From positions 1 through 53,640 of the forward strand of contig CAZYBG010000012.1 of the NCBI GenBank assembly GCA_964645155.1: a stretch of DNA of 53,640 bases, written 5' to 3'. This DNA is from CAZYBG01 sp964645155. Lineage in GTDB: Bacteria > Pseudomonadota > Alphaproteobacteria > Rhodobacterales > Rhodobacteraceae. A model generated the notes under the pieces. It searched no databases, had not been told where the DNA came from, and saw nothing but the letters and a program-made list of their open reading frames with translations. Shown here in pieces: positions 9,315 through 17,702 of this stretch. Both the position numbers and the translations under genes were made by a program. The stretch's first letter is position 1. Every line of letters starts with the position of its first letter.

Positions 9315-10132
9315 TCCGATCAGTTGTTGCGCTGTGTCTCGCCGCCCTGTCGTGGGCAGGGGCCGCGACGGCCTGCCCCGGCCGCGAGGCGGCCTGCGGC
9401 GTGGACGAGGGCGAGTACTATGCGCTGCTGCCGCCGGCCGAGGTCCGCGGCGCCATCCTCTTCCTCCACGGCTATCGGTCGAGCGCGATGTCGATTCTGA
9501 ACGACGCGCCGCTGATCGAGGACGTCGCCCGCCGCGGCTACGTGCTGCTCGTACCGAATGGCTCGGACGAAGAGGGGCGCGACGGCGGCTCGTGGTCGTT
9601 CTCCGAGATCGTCGCCGCCCAACGCGTCCGCGACGACGACGCCTTCCTCAAGACGGTGGCCGACGACGCGGCGGTGCGGTTCGGGCTCGACCGCGGCCGG
9701 ATGATCCTCGGCGGCTTCTCCGAGGGCGGCTTCATGACCAGCTATCTGGCCTGCCGCGAGCCGACGGCCTTCTCGTCGTTCACGCCGGTGGCCGGCGGCT
9801 TCTGGCGACCCGCGCCCGAGACCTGCGCCGGCCCGGTGCGGTTGTTCCACACCCATGGCTGGCGTGACGAGGTCGTGCCGCTCGAGGGACGCTGGCTGCG
9901 GCGGCCCGACTTCGCGCAGGCCGACATCTTCGCCGGTCTCGACACGTTCCGCACGGCCAGCGCCTGCACCGACTTCAAGCCGGTGCACATGGAGGCCGAG
10001 GGTGCATTCCTGCGGCGCGGGTGGACCTGCGCGCCGGGCTCGTCCCTCGAGTTCGCGCTGTTCGACGGCGGGCACCGGATCCCGCCGGGCTGGGCCGACA
10101 TGATGCTCGACTGGTACGAGGCCCTGCCCTAG
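9311..10132 (+). CDS. Secreted alpha/beta hydrolase, PHB-depolymerase/feruloyl-esterase-like
   Basis: A 273-residue exported hydrolase. A signal peptide spans about 1-21. The fold markers are ILFLHGYRSSAM (oxyanion region, 49-60), GGFSEGGFM with nucleophile Ser137, an Asp in the HGWRDEVVP segment, and a late catalytic His in DGGHRIPPGW. This layout is that of the LpqC/poly(3-hydroxybutyrate) depolymerase and feruloyl esterase group. Several Cys residues fit periplasmic disulfides. Its start overlaps the rhodanese stop by 4 nt. It ends 3 nt before the convergent opgH. Confidence 0.82.
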   Translation: MIRSVVALCLAALSWAGAATACPGREAACGVDEGEYYALLPPAEVRGAILFLHGYRSSAMSILNDAPLIEDVARRGYVLLVPNGSDEEGRDGGSWSFSEIVAAQRVRDDDAFLKTVADDAAVRFGLDRGRMILGGFSEGGFMTSYLACREPTAFSSFTPVAGGFWRPAPETCAGPVRLFHTHGWRDEVVPLEGRWLRRPDFAQADIFAGLDTFRTASACTDFKPVHMEAEGAFLRRGWTCAPGSSLEFALFDGGHRIPPGWADMMLDWYEALP

Positions 10133-10135
10133 CGG

Positions 10136-12064
10136 TCACTCGGCCGCGAGCAGCGCCTTCGGCGGCGGGGCTTCGGCGAAGGCCCGGCGCCAGGCGGCCA
10201 CGGCCAGCCATTCGGCCGGCGGCGCCTCGCTCTCGGGGGTGCGGAACAGCCAGGCCGGTGCCGGGCGGGCCATCAGCCAGGCGATCGGCGCGGCGAGGAC
10301 GAGGCTGACGGCGATCGGCAGCAGCCAGGTGGTGACCAGACCGGCCAGCCAGCCGGCGACAAGCACCGCGCCGGCGGCGGTCTCGATCCAGTGGAAACGC
10401 AGCAGATCGCCCAGCGCGGCTGGCCCGCCGTCGCGGTCGGCCGGAGCCCAGTCCATCGCGTGGCCTGCCGCGGTCGCGACGATCGCCCGGGTCTGCTGCA
10501 CCATGAGGATCGGCGCGATCAGCGCGGTGCCCAGAAGCTCGGCGATGCAGGACAGGAACAGCGCGCCGCCGCCGCCGAAGCCGCGCCGCGCCGCGCCGCT
10601 CGCCAGCACCGGGACGAGGGCCAGGAACTTCGGCACGATCAGCGCCGCGACGGTCAGCCCGAGGATCAGGAGGGGCCCGAACGGCGTCGTCTCCGGCCAG
10701 ACCGGATAGAGCGGGTTCTCGGCCGAGAAGTAGCGGATCGCCGACGCCTCCTCGCCGTTGCCGTGCAGCGCCCAGATCACCAGCACCACCAGCCAGGCAG
10801 GCGACATCAGGTAGGCGAGCGCGCCGAGGAGCAGGTGCATGCGCGAGACGAGATGCAGCCCGGCCGTGCCGAGCAGCCGCAGATGCTGGAGGTTGCCCGC
10901 GATCCAGCGCCGGTCGCGCACCACCCATTCGACGACGCCGGGGGGCGCGGCCTCGTACGAGCCGGCGATCTCGGGGAAGAACTTCACCCCCCAGCCGGCG
11001 CGCCGCATCAGCGCCGCCTCGACGAAATCGTGGCTCAGGATCAGTTTGCGCGACGGCCCGATCCGCGGCAGCAGGGCGCAGGTCGCGAAGGCGGGAAGCC
11101 GCAGCAGCGCGTTGTGGCCCCAGAAGTTCCCGGCCTCGTCGGTCCACCGTGCAAGGCCGCGCGACAGGGGCGGCCCGAACGCCGCCGTCGCGAAGGCCTG
11201 GAGCCGTGCGAAGAGCGTGGTGCCGCCGATCAGGTGCGGCGAGCTCTGCGCCACCCCGAGCCCCGGATCGTCGGCCATCCGGTCGGCGAGCGCGGCGATC
11301 GCCCCGGCGGTCATCAGGCTGTCAGCGTCGAGCACCAGCATCGCCTCGTGCCGGCCGCCATAGCGCGAGAGCCAGTCGTGCAGGTTGCCGATCTTGCGGT
11401 CGATGTTCTCGGCGCGGCGGCGATAGTGGACCGGGACCGCGCCCGACGCCTCGGCCACGCGCCGGTAGAGCGCCTCCTCCCGCGCCGCGATGGCGCCGTC
11501 GCGGGTGTCGGAGAGGACGTAGACCGTGAAGCGATGCGGCCGGCGGTCGCTGCCGCGCGCGGCAAGTGCGTCAAGTGCGTCAAGCGCGTCGCGCATCGCC
11601 GCGACGCGCGCGAAGACCGGCTCGGGCGCCTCGTTGTAGGTGAGCATCAGGACCGCGATGTCGAGCGTCGCCCGGCCCGCAGCGGCAGGCGCCCGCCGCG
11701 GCGGCAGGAGGCCCGCGACCGCGGTCAGCGCGAAGAAGGTGATGAGCAGGTTGGTCGCGCCGATCAGCGCGCAGAGCAGCATCTCGATCGGGCGGAAGCC
11801 GCCGGCCGACAGCCAGGCAGCCAGCAGCGCGACGAAGCCGGCCGAGAGGACCGGCGCGCCGAGAAAGACCAGGAACCGGAGCAGTTGCGCCCGGCGCGAG
11901 GCCGCGACCCCGGGAGCCCGCGGATCGCGGAACGGCCGGTCGAGATACTGCGGCACGCAGGCGAGCGGCGCCTCCGGCGGCATCGTCGCCGCCTCGGCCG
12001 CGGGCCGTGCGCGGGCGGGGAGCGCTGCGACGTTGCGGCGGGCGGCTGTCACCGGCGCGTTCAT
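10136..12064 (-). CDS. opgH: Glucans biosynthesis glucosyltransferase H
   Basis: OpgH (MdoH) is the inner-membrane glycosyltransferase family 2 enzyme that polymerises beta-glucosyl units from UDP-glucose into osmoregulated periplasmic glucan backbones. The 642-residue protein has two N-terminal membrane helices (about 62-88 and 93-122). The GT2 domain shows ESD-type LMLTYNEAPE (139-148), VLSDTRD, VLDADSLM (Asp246/Asp248), LSHDFVEAALMRRAGW, and DRRWIAGN corresponding to the QxxRW motif. A C-terminal bundle of membrane helices follows. Its ATG overlaps the opgG stop by 4 nt. A short tandem repeat encodes an Ala/Leu/Asp-rich stretch (about 159-169). It is shorter than enterobacterial MdoH. Confidence 0.94.
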   Translation of the reverse strand: MNAPVTAARRNVAALPARARPAAEAATMPPEAPLACVPQYLDRPFRDPRAPGVAASRRAQLLRFLVFLGAPVLSAGFVALLAAWLSAGGFRPIEMLLCALIGATNLLITFFALTAVAGLLPPRRAPAAAGRATLDIAVLMLTYNEAPEPVFARVAAMRDALDALDALAARGSDRRPHRFTVYVLSDTRDGAIAAREEALYRRVAEASGAVPVHYRRRAENIDRKIGNLHDWLSRYGGRHEAMLVLDADSLMTAGAIAALADRMADDPGLGVAQSSPHLIGGTTLFARLQAFATAAFGPPLSRGLARWTDEAGNFWGHNALLRLPAFATCALLPRIGPSRKLILSHDFVEAALMRRAGWGVKFFPEIAGSYEAAPPGVVEWVVRDRRWIAGNLQHLRLLGTAGLHLVSRMHLLLGALAYLMSPAWLVVLVIWALHGNGEEASAIRYFSAENPLYPVWPETTPFGPLLILGLTVAALIVPKFLALVPVLASGAARRGFGGGGALFLSCIAELLGTALIAPILMVQQTRAIVATAAGHAMDWAPADRDGGPAALGDLLRFHWIETAAGAVLVAGWLAGLVTTWLLPIAVSLVLAAPIAWLMARPAPAWLFRTPESEAPPAEWLAVAAWRRAFAEAPPPKALLAAE

Positions 12065-13572
12065 GACGTCCACCGGTAAAGCCAGGTCTCGCTGATCGGC
12101 GCGCCGTCCTGCATCAGGTAGGCCCGGAACTCGGCAAGCGCCGCATCGCCCGGCCGGAAGTCGAAGGCGAGCCGCAGGCCCCCGGTCTCGGGGTTGCGCT
12201 GCAGGATGCCCGGCGTCAGCTCTCCCGCCGTCGCGCGGACCGCCCAGGTGAAGTCCTCGATCTCGCCCGACAGCTCCGGCGCCGGCTCGAAGTCGATCGC
12301 GATGGTCAGGCCGTCGCCGTTGAAGGACCGGCCCATGCGGGTGTTCAGCACCCGCACGGCGGTGCCGCGCGGCACCGGATCCTGCCCCCAGGTCATGCGA
12401 TAGGCGAAGCGGTGCTCGCCGCCGGCCGGCAGGGGCTCGGCGGGGCGCCAGTAGGCGACGATGTTGTCGTAGATCTCCTTGTCGCTCGGGATCTCGACCA
12501 GCGCCACCGCGCCGCGGCCCCAGGCGCCGTCGGGCTCGATCCAGAGGCCCGGGCGCTTGTGGTAGTTCGCCTCGAGGTCGGCAAAATCGGCAAGCGCCCG
12601 AGCCCGCTGCATCAGGCCGAAGCCGCGCGGGTCCGCGTCGCTGAAGGCGCTGATCTGCAGCGTGCGCGGGTTGGCCAGCGGCCGCCACAGCATCTCGCCC
12701 GCGCCATTGTGCATCAGCAGGCCGTCGCTGTCGTGGATTGCGCTGCGGAAGTCCGAGAAGCGGTCCCGGTTCGTCTCGTCGAACAGGAACATCGAGGTCA
12801 GTGGCGCGAGGCCGACATGGGCCAGATCGGTGCGCGGGAAGATCACCGCGCCCACGTCGCTGCGCGTGGCCTCGCCCGGCATCACGTCGAAGTGGTAGGC
12901 GCCGCTGACCGACGGACTGTCGAGCAGGGCGTGGATGCGGATCAGGTTGGCGCCGGCCTCGGGACGCTCGACCCAGAACTCGACGAACTCGGGGAACTCC
13001 TCGCCCGCGGCCTCGCCGGTGTTGAGCGCGAGCCCGCGCGCGGAGAGGCCGTAGGTCTCGCCCCGGCCGAGGGCGCGGAAGTAGCTCGCGCCCTGCAGGA
13101 CGAAGAACTCCTGGAAGATCCCCTGCCGTTCCAGCTCGGCCCGGAGCCGCAGGCCGGAATAGCCGAGGCTGTCGTCGATCGGCAGGTCGGGCGCCTGGTC
13201 GGTCTTGTCGAACAGGCTGTAGTCGAACTTCAGCTCGCGCGACTCGCCGTCCTCGACGATGTGGATCCTGACCGGCCGCGGGAAGTAGAGGCCCGGGTGG
13301 AAGAGGTCGACCTGGAACGGCGAGTCGGTCCCTGCCCAGATCGCCCGCTGGGTGTTGAACCAGATCTTGCGGTACTGGTCGTAGGTCAGGTCGATCCAGG
13401 CCTGCGGCACGGTCGGCCGCGCCTCGTAGGGCGCCTGGGCGAGCGCACGGGCGCGCGTCTCGACCGAAGCCGGGTCGAACGGCAAGGTCGTCGCGGCCTG
13501 TGCCGCGGCGCGCCCCTGAGGCAGCGTCGCCAGCGCCGCCAGCATGCCCATGAAGCCCCGACGGCGGATCAT
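12061..13572 (-). CDS. opgG: Periplasmic glucan biosynthesis protein OpgG
   Basis: OpgG (MdoG) acts in the periplasm to shape or branch the glucan made by OpgH. The 503-residue protein starts with MIRRRGFMG, a twin-arginine (RRxFM) signal followed by an Ala-rich hydrophobic stretch, so Tat export is likely. Family landmarks are LTYDQYRKIWF, VDLFHPGLYF, YSGLRLRAELERQG, FFVLQGASYFRALGRG, YGLSARGLALNTG, MFLFDETNR, HDSDGLLMHNGAGEMLWRPL and the C-terminal immunoglobulin-like part ending WLYRWTS. Its ATG shares one base with the opgC stop. The order on the transcript is opgC-opgG-opgH. Confidence 0.95.
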   Translation of the reverse strand: MIRRRGFMGMLAALATLPQGRAAAQAATTLPFDPASVETRARALAQAPYEARPTVPQAWIDLTYDQYRKIWFNTQRAIWAGTDSPFQVDLFHPGLYFPRPVRIHIVEDGESRELKFDYSLFDKTDQAPDLPIDDSLGYSGLRLRAELERQGIFQEFFVLQGASYFRALGRGETYGLSARGLALNTGEAAGEEFPEFVEFWVERPEAGANLIRIHALLDSPSVSGAYHFDVMPGEATRSDVGAVIFPRTDLAHVGLAPLTSMFLFDETNRDRFSDFRSAIHDSDGLLMHNGAGEMLWRPLANPRTLQISAFSDADPRGFGLMQRARALADFADLEANYHKRPGLWIEPDGAWGRGAVALVEIPSDKEIYDNIVAYWRPAEPLPAGGEHRFAYRMTWGQDPVPRGTAVRVLNTRMGRSFNGDGLTIAIDFEPAPELSGEIEDFTWAVRATAGELTPGILQRNPETGGLRLAFDFRPGDAALAEFRAYLMQDGAPISETWLYRWTS

Positions 13573-14861
13573 CAGGCGCCCCCCTCCGGGCTCTGCCCGC
13601 CGCGGGCGGGGCGCCATGGCTGCGCCTTGAACCAGCCGACCAGATAGGCGGCCACGACGAGGGTGAGGATGCCGAAGACGTTCATCGCGATCATCGCCGG
13701 CAGCGCCCGGCCGGAGAGGTCGAGCGCGAAGCCCAGCACCTGCGCCAGCCACATCGAGACCATGAAGATCGCGAGCGACTGCTGGCCGACCTTGAGGATG
13801 GCAGCCAGCGCCGCGCGGCGGGTCTGCTCGAACGGCGCGCCCGCTTCGGGCTGGAGCCGCGCGCCGCCGGGGCCGACCAGGCAGAAGGCGAGGTAGCCGA
13901 GCGCCATGGCGTGCAGGAACCGCATCAGGCCGAAATCGGTCTTCGGCGTCAGCCAGACCAGCCAGTCCGGCCAGTTCGGAAAGAAGATCGCCGAGGGCAG
14001 CGGCACCAGATCGCGGATCCGCGGCGACGCGGTGAGCAGCGCGAACAGGACGAACGCGCCGGCGATCAGCACGAGGTCGCGGCGGACCGGCGGCACCGGC
14101 AGCCAGCCCCGCATCAGCGCGAAACCAGTGAAGAAGATGAGCTGCCAGCCGAACGGGTTGAAGAACCACTCGATGTTGCGGGCATGGGTCGAGGAAAACT
14201 CGAGGACCGGCCCGGTCCAGCCGAGCACCCGCCAGAGCCCCTCCTGCGCGCCGAGCCAGACCGCGAGCACCGCGACGAGCGCCAGGACGGGCGCGGCGCG
14301 GTAAAGCGCGACGACGACCGGCATCATCGCCAGGACGACGAGGTACATCGGCAGGATGTCGAAATAGTTCGGTACATATTGCAGCGTCAGCAGCTCGGGC
14401 AGGCGTTCCAGCGGGCGGTAGAAGAACTGCTGCAGGTTCAGCTGGCTGACATAGTTCCGGTCGGTCAGCAGGAGGCTGTTCAGCACCGCCATGGTGGCCG
14501 CCGTGGCGATGAACAGGCCGATATGCGCCCAGTAGACCTGCCAGGCGCGATAGCCCACCCGCGCGGTGCCGAGCAGCCAGCCGCGGTTGTCGAACACCCG
14601 GCCGAAGGCGATCGCCGAGGCCATGCCCGAGCAGAAGACGAACATCTCGGTCGCGTCCGAGAAGCCGAACCGCGCCGGAATCCAGTTCGCCGCGAGATTG
14701 TTCGGAATGTGCGCGACGAGGATGATGAACATCGCCAGACCGCGGAAGAAATCCAGCCTCGGGTCGCGGACGCGCGCCATCGCCGGCTGCGCTGCCGCGG
14801 CTGCCGGCCGCGCGGCCCAGCCGCCCGCGGTCACGCCTGGATCATCTGCTGCCAGAACCAT
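13572..14861 (-). CDS. opgC: OpgC protein (glucan-modifying membrane acyltransferase)
   Basis: OpgC adds succinyl groups to periplasmic glucans from the inner membrane. The 429-residue protein has about ten hydrophobic helices and the family start RDPRLDFFRGLAMFIILVAHIP (the 'DxFRGxA' acyltransferase-3-like opening), then NWIPARFGFSDATEMFVFCSG and a central FNPFGWQLIFFTGF. The start at 14861 is uncertain: a Shine-Dalgarno-like GAAGGGA lies about 15 nt upstream, and an internal Met about 28 residues later directly precedes RVRDPRLDFFRG. It is one base from overlapping opgG, so the three genes form an operon. Confidence 0.9.
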   Translation of the reverse strand: MVLAADDPGVTAGGWAARPAAAAAQPAMARVRDPRLDFFRGLAMFIILVAHIPNNLAANWIPARFGFSDATEMFVFCSGMASAIAFGRVFDNRGWLLGTARVGYRAWQVYWAHIGLFIATAATMAVLNSLLLTDRNYVSQLNLQQFFYRPLERLPELLTLQYVPNYFDILPMYLVVLAMMPVVVALYRAAPVLALVAVLAVWLGAQEGLWRVLGWTGPVLEFSSTHARNIEWFFNPFGWQLIFFTGFALMRGWLPVPPVRRDLVLIAGAFVLFALLTASPRIRDLVPLPSAIFFPNWPDWLVWLTPKTDFGLMRFLHAMALGYLAFCLVGPGGARLQPEAGAPFEQTRRAALAAILKVGQQSLAIFMVSMWLAQVLGFALDLSGRALPAMIAMNVFGILTLVVAAYLVGWFKAQPWRPARGGQSPEGGA

Positions 14862-14948
14862 TTGTCTTCGTCGGTCCCTTCCAGTCCCCGGCCCGGTCCG
14901 CGGCCCCGTCTCCGGCCGGGCGCTCAACGCGCGCCACCGGCTTCCGGT

Positions 14949-16301
14949 TCATTCGGCCGCTGCCGCTGCCAGACGCATTTCCGATACGATCTGCCGCCGC
15001 GCCTGTTCGTAGCCGTCCGCGGCCCCGCCGCGGCGCCGGCGCCGGTCGTCGAGCAGCGTCTCCGCCGCCGCGACGAGACCGGCGCGGAGACCGGCGTCGA
15101 TCGTGATCCGTTCGAAGATATCGCGCTGCGCATGGCTGCCGCCGACTCGGGGCATGGCATCTCTGGCCTCGACTAATCGTTTGAAGGCGCTGCCATAATC
15201 CCCTTCTCCGAAAGCTGCAAGACCCTCTGCCGCGGCGACGCCCGGATGCCCGGCGACGCGGTCCTGGTCGCGCAGCGCGCGCGCGGCGTCGGCGCGCATT
15301 CGCCCGATCAGCCGCGCCTCGGCGGCTTTCTGCCCGCCGGCGCCGACCAGCCCGAGCAGGTAGTGCAGATCGGCAAAGATCAGCGCGCCGTCCTCGGTGC
15401 GGCGCGCCGCGATCTCGGCCAGCTCGTCCCATCTGTCGCCGACCGCGTGGCCCTCGAGATCGAGCCGCATCAGCAGCGAGGTGGCGTTGGAGATGTCGCG
15501 ATAGTCGTCGGTGCGGTCCTTGCGGATCTCGGTGTCGTAGAGCGCGAAGGCCGCCTCCGCGTCGCCGACATCGAGATGCATGAGCGCCTTGTGCCACCAG
15601 ACGTGGTAGCGGAAATTGTTGCATTCCGCCCAGGCCGCCTCGCGCCCGTCGAGCCAGCGGAGCCCGCCATGGGCATCGGCGGTCATGTCGTGGACATGGG
15701 CGACGGCATGGAGGCCCCAGGCATCGTCGGGCGCGAGCGCGAGCGCCTGTTCGCCGGCGGCGCGCGCGGCGTCGTACTGCCCCGCCTCCTCGAGCGTGAA
15801 GGCGCGGCAGCCGAGGAAATAGCCGCGCGCCGGGTGCGCGTCGTCGTAGTGCGGCAGCAGGAGGTCGGCCTGCTGCCGCATCCCCGCCAGATCGCCCGCC
15901 ATGAAGCGCAGCGCGTGGCCGAGCTTCATCACGAAGGCGTCGCGCGGAAACGCCGCGGCGAGGTCGTCGATCTCGGCGATCGCGGCGAGGTGCCCGCCAC
16001 CGAGCCAGTGGCCGAGCGCCGCGGCAAGCCGCCCGGCGCGCGGATCGTCCGCCGCGCCGGCGCGAAGCGCGGCGGCATGGGCGTCGCGCGCCGCCGGAAC
16101 CAGTTCGTGCCGGCCCAGAAGCAGCAGGAACAGCCCCTTGGCGGCATGGGCGGCCGCGAAGTCGGGCGCCTCCGCGATCACCTGTGCAAGATCGTCCGCC
16201 GTGCGCCGCTTGTGGGCGAGAAAGCCGATCTGCATGGCATGCCATGCGTCCCGTGTTTCGCCCGGCGGCAGTGCCAGCCGATAGCCCCAGAGATCCGTCA
16301 C
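14949..16301 (-). CDS. Tetratricopeptide-repeat protein, TTC38-like
   Basis: A 450-residue, almost entirely helical soluble protein. TPR-like pairs run through the chain. The segments GLHAVAHVHDM and NFRYHVWWHKALMHLDVGD are typical of the TTC38 (tetratricopeptide repeat protein 38) family, which occurs in bacteria and animals without a known biochemical role. GTG at 16301 was chosen because GAGGAG lies 6-7 nt upstream and TDLWGYRLALPPGE begins the conserved domain. The longer frame upstream is Arg/Ser-rich and unlike a protein. It ends 87 nt before opgC on the same strand, so read-through into the opg operon is possible. Confidence 0.82.
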   Translation of the reverse strand: MTDLWGYRLALPPGETRDAWHAMQIGFLAHKRRTADDLAQVIAEAPDFAAAHAAKGLFLLLLGRHELVPAARDAHAAALRAGAADDPRAGRLAAALGHWLGGGHLAAIAEIDDLAAAFPRDAFVMKLGHALRFMAGDLAGMRQQADLLLPHYDDAHPARGYFLGCRAFTLEEAGQYDAARAAGEQALALAPDDAWGLHAVAHVHDMTADAHGGLRWLDGREAAWAECNNFRYHVWWHKALMHLDVGDAEAAFALYDTEIRKDRTDDYRDISNATSLLMRLDLEGHAVGDRWDELAEIAARRTEDGALIFADLHYLLGLVGAGGQKAAEARLIGRMRADAARALRDQDRVAGHPGVAAAEGLAAFGEGDYGSAFKRLVEARDAMPRVGGSHAQRDIFERITIDAGLRAGLVAAAETLLDDRRRRRGGAADGYEQARRQIVSEMRLAAAAAE

Positions 16302-16517
16302 ATCCGTCTCCTCGCGATCGTCGTCCACAGGGCGGACCACGCGGCTTATATGCGTGTCAAATCGCGGGGATGGAAAACCTTCACGTGATCGCACGCAGTT
16401 GTGAGCGGCCGAGCGTCGTGTTTTTGCGCAGCCAGGCCCGCCATCGGCAGAAAGGCGCCAGTTTTCCACGCTTTCGCAACGTCATGGCCGCGGCGGGCGC
16501 GGTCCTTTGCTTCGGCG

Positions 16518-17702
16518 TCAGCCGTCGAGGAAGCGCAGGAGCGCGTCCTGGTCCTGCGCGAGTCGGGGCGGCGCCCGGTCGTAGCGGACCGGCGTGGCCG
16601 AGAACTTGAGCGGGTTGCCGAGAAGCCGGAGCGGACCGACCTCGGGATGCGCGAGGGTGACCACGCCGCCGCGCGCGGCGACCTGGTCGCTCGCCATCAC
16701 CTGGTCGAGGCGGTTGACCGGCCCGACGGGCACCTTCCGCGCCTCGAGGCCCGCGACGATGTCGTCCATCCTGCGCATGGCGAGCGCGGGTGCCAGCGTC
16801 GCGAGCAGCCGCTCCCGGTTCCGGACGCGCTGGGCGTTGGTGGCGTAGGCGGGGTCCTCGGCCAGCGCCGCGAGGCCGAGGTAGTCGCAGAAGCGGCGGA
16901 ACTGCGCGTCGTTGCCGACGGCGATGATGACATGGCCGTCGGCCGCCCCGAACACGTCGTAGGGCACGATGTTCGGATGCCCGTTGCCGCGCCGCGCCGG
17001 CACCTCGCCCGAGGTCAGGTAGTTGACGCCCTCGTTGATGAGCCAGGCGACCTGGCTGTCGACCAGCGCGAGGTCGATGTGCTGGCCCTCGCCGGTGCGG
17101 TCGCGGTGCCTGAGGGCGGCCAGAATGCCGATGGTCGCGTACATGCCGCACATCACGTCGGCGACGCCGACGCCCACCTTCATCGGCCGCCCCGCCGGCT
17201 CGCCCGTCAGGCTCATGATGCCGCCATAGCCCTGGGCGAGCAGGTCGTAGCCCGGCTTCTCGCGGTTCGGGCCGGTCTGTCCGAAGCCGGAGATCGAGCA
17301 GTAGACGAGGCCCGGAAACCGGTCCTTCAGCGCCGCATGGTCGAGCCCGTACTTCGCCAGCCCGCCCGGCTTGAAGTTCTCCACCAGCACATCCGCCCGG
17401 GCGGCGAGCCGCAGGATCAGGTCGGTCGCGGCCGGGTCGGCCAGGTCGAGCGCGACCGACCGCTTGTTCCGGTTCGCCGCCATGAAATAGGCCGAGAGGT
17501 CGCTTTCGCTTCCGTCGGGCGCGGGCACGTAGGGCGGCCCCCAGCCGCGCGTGTCGTCGCCGCCGGCGGGGTTCTCGATCTTCCAGACGGTCGCGCCGAG
17601 GTCGCCCAGCAGTTGCGTCGCCGTCGGGCCGGCAAGGATCCGCGTGAGGTCGAGCACAACGAGCCCGTCGAGCGCGCCGGGGCGTTCAGATGCGGCCATC
17701 AT
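16518..17702 (-). CDS. CaiB/BaiF family (class III) CoA-transferase
   Basis: A 394-residue cytosolic enzyme that moves CoA between organic acids through an aspartyl-CoA mixed anhydride. Family features are VVLDLTRILAGPTATQLLGDLGA at the start, NRNKRSVALDL, DVLVENFKPGG, SISGFGQTGP, YDLLAQGYGGIMSLTGEP, and IDLALVDSQVAWL, which holds the expected catalytic Asp (about residue 215). GAGG five nt before the ATG at 17702 decides that start over GTG at 17708. It overlaps the end of the thiamine-diphosphate enzyme gene by 17 nt, so the two are translationally coupled and probably act on the same acid. The substrate is not identifiable. Confidence 0.9.
   Translation of the reverse strand: MMAASERPGALDGLVVLDLTRILAGPTATQLLGDLGATVWKIENPAGGDDTRGWGPPYVPAPDGSESDLSAYFMAANRNKRSVALDLADPAATDLILRLAARADVLVENFKPGGLAKYGLDHAALKDRFPGLVYCSISGFGQTGPNREKPGYDLLAQGYGGIMSLTGEPAGRPMKVGVGVADVMCGMYATIGILAALRHRDRTGEGQHIDLALVDSQVAWLINEGVNYLTSGEVPARRGNGHPNIVPYDVFGAADGHVIIAVGNDAQFRRFCDYLGLAALAEDPAYATNAQRVRNRERLLATLAPALAMRRMDDIVAGLEARKVPVGPVNRLDQVMASDQVAARGGVVTLAHPEVGPLRLLGNPLKFSATPVRYDRAPPRLAQDQDALLRFLDG

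Noticed and set aside
16302..16517. A promoter with TTGACA near 16352-16357 (minus-strand reading) for the TPR gene
   Set aside because: The hexamer is present, but no -10 box lies at acceptable spacing; TATAAG is only 4 nt away.
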